A stretch of 64,000 bases of DNA from Adiantum capillus-veneris (Eukaryota; Streptophyta; Polypodiopsida; Polypodiales; Pteridaceae). Shown piece after piece: positions 56,401 to 64,000 of the stretch. The first letter of the stretch is position 1, and each line of letters begins with the position of its first letter. A model generated the notes under the pieces. That model was not told the DNA's origin, searched no databases, and saw only the letters and a program-made list of their open reading frames with translations. A program made the translations under genes and the position numbers. Where the stretch lies: contig CM043949.1 in the NCBI GenBank assembly GCA_014529385.2, positions 111,786,477 to 111,850,476 of the forward strand, given 5' to 3'.

Positions 56401-58130
56401 GCAAGTAGATCCACTAGAGCTTGTCCATAAAACTTGTTAGCCAATTGCATATCATACAGTTGTGGCCATCGCCATCACCATCCACCAACATAACAATAGC
56501 TCATTAAACAATAGTACCATTTGGGCAACAACCCATCCCTGCATGGTAGTGCATGCTTGCATGGCAATCAGATTCCACCTCCCATAATCCCTCACCAATT
56601 GCCGTCATCCATAACCCACTTGCAATAAGCCATCACCAAATGCCATATGCCATAACTAACATCACACATTCCAGGGGCTACCATAAACCAAGGGTAGTGA
56701 CAACAACTACCACTTTTCTATGCATCCATCAGAGCACACAATTTTTGGAGGCACCCCTTCTTCATATGCCTAGTTAGGTGGCCTCTCAGTATCTCAGAAG
56801 TGTCTACAAAGCAAAGTTGACATCTAGCTGACAACATACAGCTTTACCCCCCGTTTTTTACTAAGCAATCATTACATTTGTGCATGCAAAACCAAAGCAA
56901 GGGCTAGAGTCTGCACGACTCAAAATAGAGCACAGCTCTCTAGCCACTAAGGAAAGTGATTTCATTTTTAAAAAAAAATAAAAATTAATAAAATAAAAAA
57001 CAACCAGCCAACCTTCTCTCGATCCTTGACACCCTCTCTTTAACCTGTGCAAGTGCACACACACACACACACAATATGTGTAGGTGCAACACATATACAA
57101 TCACAAGCCTCTCTATCCTATGGCTCATTCCCTTGCTCAAATTATCATAGTTGTACTCATTGACAACATCATCACACCCGCCCTCTTGTGAGTTAGAGTA
57201 GAAAACAAGCATAACCTCTATCTTTGTTATGTTTGAGTTGCTTCTTAGCATCATCATGTGCTTCCTTTTGTAGTGTACTACCCCCTATATGCAAGCAATA
57301 GCATAAATATTGCTCATTAAAGCATACATAGCAGCATTGCATTTATCTAGTTCTATTGCACATTCTCACTCATTTTTGCCAAGCAAAGCAAGCCAAACTC
57401 GAGGATACTTAGACAATGGAATCATCTTGGTTACTCTCATAGCTCTATCAAGATATCTTACCTGTGTCACATTATAAGTTGAGGAAGACAAGCAACACAT
57501 ATGCAATGGTGATGGCAGACTTGATAGCAAAACTGGACACAACAGTCGACATGATGGCCAAAATCACACAAGAAATGATGATGAAGCTCCAAGTACTCAT
57601 GATTGACATGCGACAAGACACAAACACCATGTCAACATAGATGAAGAAGATAGAAAGGATCATAATCACAATAATGGTAATCAAAGTATTCTTTGCCAAA
57701 ATAATGGTTGAAAGCCTAGATCTATTGATGGATACTCTCCATGATGACACTAATGGACACAAAAATCTCATCTCTCTTTAACAAATCCTAAATTGTTCCT
57801 TTAAAAAGCTGCAATAACACAATCTGGATCGTCTTTGGGAACAACATCTCACCCAGGATCATCGCGGTGTGGATTCACTATGCATGACCTACTAGAGTGG
57901 AAGAAGAATGCATTTCATGATGAGGCACCACATTCAACCAAGTATCAAAGTTATCTCTACAAGGGCAAGGACAAAGTATTCTAACCCAAAACTGAAATAT
58001 CAACTAGTAAAACAAACTATTGCTAACCAAATCTTAGTTGTGATTGGAGAAATTCTAGCAGGCATCTATCTCTATCACAAGACTAGGTACCCTCCTGTTG
58101 TATGTGGTTGACTACAATTGGGATAGCTAG
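56401..58130. other. Interval with little recognisable content
   Basis: A CA microsatellite is at 57057-57074. At 57503-57640 the plus strand reads a coiled-coil-like segment (MVMADLIAKLDTTVDMMAK, then QEMMMKLQVLM) that could be the N-terminal part of a retrotransposon Gag. It has a stop soon after and no supporting neighbours. The hydrophobic frame on its complement is considered a shadow. Confidence 0.4.
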
Positions 58131-58458
58131 CGTGTAATGGTTAATTATTGGTGTAATTTTATTTTTACTAATGGTGAGTTGATGACTTGTAGATTGAAAT
58201 TGTGGGAGTTGAAGAGAAGGCATCGACAATAAATTATTCTCGGCCATTTCACCTTTGCACAATGTTTTAGATCTTTTATAAATAAGCCACTATGGATGCT
58301 TTGTAAATAGGATATTTTGGGAGTTGAAGAGAAGGCATCGACAATAAGGAGATAGAGAGTTTGCACTATCTAGAGCTCCACCAAAATAGGTCTGTGTATG
58401 CTCATCCCTTTCCCCTTCTCTCCTTCCCTCTCTTGAATGCCTATACCTAGCACCATCA
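58131..58458 (+). mobile_element. Probable 5' LTR end with internal duplication
   Basis: It ends CACCATCA, two bases before TGGTATCAGAGC. It contains a 29-bp direct repeat beginning GGGAGTTGAAGAGAAGG at 58203 and 58319 (116 bp apart) and a TATA-like TTTATAAATA near 58273. The left limit is a guess, and no 3' LTR was found. Confidence 0.5.
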
Positions 58459-58460
58459 AG

Positions 58461-58472
58461 TGGTATCAGAGC
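58461..58472 (+). promoter_or_regulatory. tRNA-iMet primer-binding site
   Basis: TGGTATCAGAGC, an exact match to the sites of copia1, copia2 and copia3. No readable gag follows. Confidence 0.8.
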
Positions 58473-58936
58473 CCAGGAGCACGGCTCTTGAGCCTCGGCT
58501 ACCCGACACGTGTAGCCCTCCCAATCGAGGAGGGAATCAAGGGAGCTTTGGAAGCAAGGATCTGCGAGATGTCTCGATCCATCCTCTACCTCGCCAATTG
58601 ATAGCAATTGATAGCATATGAACCTAGACAGGCAGATTCGGCAACATGGGGAATTTGCTGAGTTTCAGTAGCATGGGCAGCAGCTTGGCACCAGCAGTGG
58701 AGCGCGTGCGCGCGCACACACACACACACACACACACAATCCTTTGCAACAGCTCATCATTTTGGCCTCGCTCGTCAGAACCTACACTTTGACAGCATGT
58801 AAAAGAATTGTATTTTAAAAAAAAACTTTTGTGTGAAAGCCCCCATTCCCACCAAATTCTCTTGACAACACTTCAACAACCCTCCCCCGGCTCATAGACA
58901 CCCAAGTCAAAGGGTGAAGGAAACTTGAGCAGAGCT

Positions 58937-59000
<64 letters not shown>

Positions 59001-59065
59001 AAGTGAGTGAGTGTGAGAGAAAGAGAGAGAGAGATCCCCTCACCGCCAGAGAGCTTGAGAGAGAA

Positions 59066-59116
<51 letters not shown>

Positions 59117-59518
59117 ACATGTACATTGACATTGAATTTCTTGACATTGACATCAACATCAACATCACTACCACTCTCAGGCATTGGGAGAGTGGGAGAG
59201 AGATATTAGACATCTCTCTAGTTCACGGACTTTGAGATCGGTGTTAGGATCCCCGCTCCAACGAGCCCAACAAAGATGGCTCAACATTGACTCAGCTTTT
59301 GTCGACTTTCCTCTACGACTCGACATCACACTGCTCTTGTGACACGGCACCGATACCTCTCCTTATGAGCGGATTTTGACATCTAACTCGACGTCGGTCT
59401 TTGTGCTTGCGACATGCACAGGTGAGGTGCCTCTACCATAGAGGAGTGACACCCGGCATCGACACCGGGCACACCAATTAAACTTGACGACGGTTTGTGG
59501 CTATGAATCTCTTGGCGG
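58473..59518. other. Non-coding, microsatellite-rich interval
   Basis: A (CG/CA)n tract is at about 58704-58738 and two GA tracts at 58941-59000 and 59068-59113. Frames across them are low-complexity. No gene was recognised. Confidence 0.65.
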
Positions 59519-61061
59519 TGTCAGGAGTTTTTTTGAGCAAGGAATTGCGCATATGTACATATCCATGCATGGTGCATCGAATAAAGGATTTCCCATTTTC
59601 CAGAGCCAGGTGGTTACGTGGGGCCCACATGTGTACAAGTAGGACAACATGTACATAGTGCATCGATTTTCACTATTACTAGTACCAGTGTGTTTTTTCT
59701 ACAATAATGAGGAGTTGGTAGCGCGTAAAACTTCTCGAGGAAGCTATCTGCGGGCCGACGACATGAGGTAAGCAAGTGCGTCAGATGGCATCTAGTGGCG
59801 CGAGGACGTCGAATGGGGTCATTACTTGCACGCGGAGAAGTACGGACACAACGTGGGTGTTTTCTTGTGATACTTATGCAGAAAGGTCATCATGAGGACT
59901 ACTTTTTGGGGCTACTTCACGTGGTTGCGGGATGCATTATTGGGAAAAATTGAGTGCCAGGTGTGCGGATGATGCAAAAAGGTGACAACTATGCACTACA
60001 AGGTCAGTTTTTGGCCTGTTCGGGGTGCTATGGATAGTGGTGCTAGCCATGATTATGATGTGGATAAAGTGATGTGTGATGATGAGTATGCTTATGATGA
60101 TGAGAAGGGGTTTGGCATATATGATTCCAATCTCAGCTATGTGGATGCCTATGCTAGGGATATGTGTGCTGCAGGGATACTTTTGTGCTTTGGATATCAA
60201 CAACTTTACCTTCACACAATGCTTTTAGCTACTTGGGTGCATGATTTGCAAGTTGTTGCTATGGCTGGTGAAGCCAAGATGCCAGGTGATGAGTCACTTG
60301 AGTTGTCTCTATCGGTTGGGTTGAATGTGGCATGCAATATTTATGCGTTTGGAACTCCAGACAGGGCGGATGTGTTAGCTGGATATTCCTATGGTGCATT
60401 TTGGTTGATTGTTGACAAATGTAGGTGTGGTGTTATGATGCTTCTTGTGAATCAGGCGATATGCCTTTGGCCTTTTGATCCAGGTGGAATGAGCATCTAC
60501 TAGTGCTGCTGCTGAGCATGAATGCTCTAGCAGGCTAAGGGGTGGGCAAATTATGTCAGGAGTTTTTTCAAGCAAGGAATTGCGCATATGTACATATCCA
60601 TGCATGGTGCATCGAATAAAGGATTTCCCATTTTCCAGATCCAGGTGGTTACGTGGGGCCCACATGTGTACAGGTAGGACAACATGTACATAGTGCATTG
60701 ATTTTCACTATTACTAGTACCAGTGTGTTTTTTCTACAATAATGAGGAGTTGGTAGCGCGTAAAACTTCTCGAGGAAGCTATCCGTGGGCCGACGACATG
60801 AGGTAAGCAGGTGCGTCAGATGGCATCTAGTGGCGTCAGGACGTCGAATGGGGTCAGTACTTGCATGCGGAAAAGTACGAACACGACGTGGGTGTTTTCT
60901 TGTGATACTTATGCAGAAAGGTCATCATGAGGACCACTTTTTGGGGCTACTTCACGTGGTTGCGGGATGCATTATTGGGAAAAATTGAGTGCCAGGTGTG
61001 CGGATGATGCAAAAAGGTGACAACTATGCACTGCAAGGTTAGTTTTTGGCCTGTTCGGGGT
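59519..61061 (+). mobile_element. N3: small LTR element with an acidic-protein fragment
   Basis: A 508-bp direct repeat, 59519-60026 and 60554-61061, starts TGTCAGGAGTTTTTT. The second copy is preceded by a polypurine tract AAGGGGTGGGCAAAT. The repeat breaks at the same base (CGGGGT) on both sides. On the left it is joined directly to coding sequence. On the right it continues into other sequence, which may be the rest of the LTR. So the left LTR, primer site and start of the internal region were probably deleted. No target duplication was identified. Confidence 0.7.
60027..60503 (+). CDS. N3 acidic-tail protein, C-terminal fragment ending in PFDPGG
   Basis: An open plus-strand frame (the ATG at 59982 lies in LTR sequence, so it is not trusted). 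It starts with a Asp/Tyr/Glu-rich segment (DYDVDKVMCDDEYAYDDEKG) and becomes more hydrophobic. It ends ICLWPFDPGGMSIY, 50 bases before the polypurine tract. Both the acidic composition and the terminal motif recall the ends of the N1 (LPYDPGGW) and N2 (YPYDPGGGHG) proteins. The N-terminal Gag-like domain is missing. No known family was recognised. Confidence 0.5.
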   Translation, partial: AMDSGASHDYDVDKVMCDDEYAYDDEKGFGIYDSNLSYVDAYARDMCAAGILLCFGYQQLYLHTMLLATWVHDLQVVAMAGEAKMPGDESLELSLSVGLNVACNIYAFGTPDRADVLAGYSYGAFWLIVDKCRCGVMMLLVNQAICLWPFDPGGMSIY

Positions 61062-62015
61062 CCGTTTGAGGTCATCTAAAAGGCCAAGGGTGCCCAACTA
61101 ATAAAGCTAAGTGTGGGAACTGAAAAAACAGAGAGAAGACTAGAAAAAACGTGGAGAGAAGAGGAGGAACAGCTGCAAGTGTGTTTTTGGTGTTTTTGGA
61201 GCCTGTTTTGGCCCTAAACTGCTCATCCGAGGTCGGATTTGAGCACTTTGACATTGTAGACTGGGGTTTTGGACCGTTCCGGACGCGATGGCGCTGTCTA
61301 CTTTGCCAAATTCCTCACTCTTTTTGTGCTTTTTTTGTTGTGTAAGTTTCTCCTATGAGCGAAGCTTCCGCTCCAATTTGTGATTGTATCTGGTATCTTT
61401 TACCCATATTGTGTGAGCTATTTGCCCCATTGGTGTTGGCCCAAGCTCAATTGTATCTAAACATAAGAAATTCTCCTCTTTTGAGCTGAGTTTTTTGGGT
61501 GTGACTGTGTGTGTGTGTCTGTGTTGAGTGGGCAAGTGGGAAATCTCTCTCTTCTCACTCCGTCTGTGTGTTTCCTGTCTCGGCCAGGCTGGTTGTGTAA
61601 GCCGAGTGGTGCCCCATAATGTGTGTGTGTATCATTCCAAGAGTGTGTGTCGGATCATTATAGAGGCATTGTGTGTGTTTCCATCTCGCTCACAGCGGCT
61701 ATTCGACTAGCGCAGTTCTGTTTGGCGGTGGAAATCAGCACATATCAACACCAACATGCAGGTTACAGGGGGCTTTTGAGCCTGTTATACACAGAGTTTC
61801 TCCAAGTTTCCAGACGTGTACAGGCACAACGCTTTCATACTCAATTTATTGTCATTTTGATAGCAATTTTCTCTACGGATGACCATGCATTGACATATGC
61901 TTGTTCTTTTGAGCACACCTAGTGTTGTTGAGCTCTTTTGAGAGCAGATATCCCTACAGGGAAAACTTTTTACTACATGCAATAGTTTTTGGTGGCTGTT
62001 TGAGCGTGGTTCACT
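61062..62015. other. Interval right of N3, possible LTR continuation
   Basis: GT-rich patches (61500-61680) and short frames without domains. It may include the rest of the N3 right LTR and the upstream part of the following copia leader. No boundary could be set. Confidence 0.4.
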
Positions 62016-63760
62016 CATGTCATTGAGTTGTAGACACTGCCTATCGTACTACATGGAGCCATTTTCTCGCTATTTTGGCAGTCTTTCCGACTGTTTCTGA
62101 GACTTGGATTGGAAGAGCCCTTTCTAAGACTGTGGCTAGTCCTTTTGTGTCTGCATTAGCCTTTGGAGGGTTGATAGCATGAGGTTTTCTTTGAGTTGGG
62201 GTATTCTCAAATGTTGAGATACCTTCAGTGATACAAGTACTTGGATTTCCCCTCTTACGGTCCCTTGACCATAGGATATGTATCTAGACGGTTTCTTGTG
62301 CTTTTGACGCCAAGTTGGTGATTATGTAGCAGTGGTTTTGTGTAGTCGATGCCCAATGGTTCTTTTGAGCAGTTTATGCGTGTTTTGAGTTGAGTTTTGG
62401 CACCTCATACAAAAAATACTCTGCGGAATTTTTTTTGCGAGTCCATTTTATGCATTCTTACACAGTGATTTTACTACTTTTGGTTTGAGTTTTTTCTCCT
62501 GTTCTAGGGAAAACTCTGTTGAAATTATCCCAGGCAATTCACCATAAAATTTTAGGCTACATTCTCTTGAGTCATGGCTGCGAGTAGTGCTTTTGAAAGA
62601 GAAGAATACTATATTCAAAAGTTTGATGGCTCAAACTGTCATTTGATGGCAGCATATGCAAGGTGTTTTGATCAATAAAGGCTTGATAGCACTCTTGCAT
62701 GCAAGAAGAGAGAATGCACATACTAATGATGAGTGGAATGACTTGAATGAGCATGCTATGGGACGACCATTCACCTACACCTTGGTGAATCCATTTTCTT
62801 TTAACATAATGAATAGGACCAATGCAAAATATTTGTGGGATACTCTATGTCAAGCTTGGGATGGCAACAACGCCTTGAACAAGGTTTTCTTGATGAAGAA
62901 ATTGATGTGCATGAACATGAAAGAAGGAAGTAATGTTAGTTCTCAATTGAACGAGTTCAACAATGTTATTCACAAATTACTTCAAAAGGTCTCAATTGCA
63001 ATGATGAAATGAAGGCCATTTTTCTTGATATGTTGGCTATCATCGTCATAGGATACCTTTAACACAACCATAAGCAATTCTGCACCCAATGGCAAGCTAG
63101 TTTTTAGAGATGTTGTTGGTGTGTTGCTCATTAAGGATATTCAATGTCAATCTCTTGATGCGACTAAGCATGGTGATGCATATGTGGCTAGTGGAAATTG
63201 TGACAAGCAAAGGCAGTGTGGTTGTAGCTACGGTCGTTCATAGGATCGCAGGCAAGGTCGTAGAAAGAGTCATGGCAAAGACACTAAAACTACCATAAAA
63301 AGGGACACTTGAAGAAAGATTTCCACACAATGTAGCGTGATAAGGGTATAGAGAAAGCGAAGTATGACAAACCAAAAAGCAGCGTGAAAATTGAAGAGAT
63401 CAATGTGGTTGATTATCCACCCATTGAGACGTGCCAAATGATGTGTCAATTTTCACATTGGATTTGAGGCTTGATGCATTGTTGGCTCTTGACAAGTGTT
63501 ACGCACAAATTGGATTCTGAATTCAGGTGCTAGTGACTCCTCACAAGGAGTGATTTTCTACATACACTTCCACACATGGAATAATGAATCTATGCAATTC
63601 TTATGAGCTTGATATATGCAATATAGGCATCATCAAGTTTTCTATGCATAATGGCACCAAGTTTATGCTGCATAATGTCAAACAAGTACCCAAATTGACA
63701 AAGATTTTGATGTCAATTGGACAGCTGGTTGATTTGGGTTACACTATGTAACATTTAATG
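62016..63760 (+). pseudogene. Decayed copia leader and gag (copy B)
   Basis: The leader at 62016-62570 matches copy A (54470-55010). Gag starts near the ATG at 62575 (MAASSAFEREEYYIQKFDGS). Then come HAMGRPFTYTLVNPFS, NAKYLWDTLCQAWDG, KVFLMKKLMCMNMKEGSN and DATKHGDAYVASGN. A pre-integrase portion (FMLHNVKQVPKLTKILMS, IGQLVDLGYTM) reaches about 63755. Several frameshifts are present. It is cut off by the gypsy LTR at the window end. Confidence 0.75.
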
Positions 63761-63849
63761 CACTATTAACTTGTGTGTAGCAAAAAATGATAACATAGTG
63801 AGCATTCCATTAAGAACAAGTTTTAAATGAGCATATAGAGAGTACTTGA

Positions 63850-64000
63850 TTGGAGAAAGCAACATAGAAATTTCACCTAGCTAGTTTGGCATAGACAATA
63901 CTTGAAAAGAGAGAGAAATAGAACAATTGACAACATTTGAGGACCGGATTTACATGGAGTTGGTCCCCCCTCCAAAAAGGATTTGTATTATAGCTTCTCC
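63850..64000 (-). mobile_element. Start of another gypsy1-family LTR (partial)
   Basis: It matches 28020-28175 in order: AGCAACATA, TTGGCAT, AGAGATAGA-like, GAGGACCGGATT, GGTCCCCCCTCC, TTTGTATTATA, CTTCTCC. The LTR edge may be at 63747 (TGTAACATTTAATG, compare TGTAATGG at 27914). The element continues beyond the window. Confidence 0.7.

Noticed and set aside
57472-57771. Hydrophobic 99-residue minus-strand frame resembling a membrane protein
   Set aside because: Its complement reads a coiled-coil Gag-like segment. The hydrophobicity is the expected shadow of ATG/ATC-rich codons, and there are no supporting signals.
61720-61730. ggcgg as a possible right target duplication for N3 (left copy at 59514-59518)
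   Set aside because: The preceding bases (ctgttt) are not a TG..CA LTR end, and a 5-base match is expected by chance over this distance.

Overview
This is a repeat-dominated stretch of a land-plant nuclear genome with no clearly intact host gene. It has very long GA/CT microsatellites, many Ty1/copia and Ty3/gypsy LTR retrotransposons primed from tRNA-iMet, a decayed array of PLS-type pentatricopeptide (PPR) repeats, and a dead calmodulin copy. The PPR wording (motifs such as WNALIAGYAQQG, YAKCG, YACILKAC) and the density of PPR debris resemble homosporous ferns. A fern is the best guess, but this is inference from style, not a database match.

Layout. 1-3790: copia remnants, including a 226-bp solo LTR with a perfect target-site duplication (TSD). 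3790-35164: a nested stack. A minus-strand gypsy element (gypsy1, in pieces at 3790-4808 and 26967-27913, with its LTR from 27914) was hit by a minus-strand copia element (copia1, 4809-26961, TSD tcttg). Copia1 was itself hit three times: by a gag-only gypsy element N1 (5058-13422, TSD gcgg), by a related element N2 (16556-21361), and by a 4.1-kb TG..CA insert (21781-25911, TSD ccttg). A second copia (copia2, 29150-34611, TSD cttac) sits inside the gypsy1 LTR. 35165-40060: a plus-strand gypsy integrase fragment with its polypurine tract and LTR start, a processed calmodulin pseudogene, and a gypsy deletion derivative. 41240-52600: the PPR pseudogene array, split by copia3 (45217-50495, TSD ataaa). 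Copia3 is the youngest element here: its LTRs differ by two substitutions and one indel. 52600-64000: decayed copia gag and leader remnants, a small LTR element (N3, 59519-61061+), and the start of another gypsy1-type LTR.

The most distinctive content is a family of LTR elements (N1, N2 and probably N3) that carries no protease, reverse transcriptase or integrase. N1 and N2 encode one long frame with an N-terminal Gag-like domain (signature GYDPEG) followed by a long acidic tail. All three end in a short PYDPGG/PFDPGG motif just before the polypurine tract. The 3' end of N2 nearly matches that of the integrase-bearing gypsy element at 36.5 kb, which suggests that element's family as the mobiliser.

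Apart from copia3 (two in-frame UAG codons), every protein-coding element is visibly broken, and no working host gene is claimed. Divergence statements are by eye; no alignments were computed.
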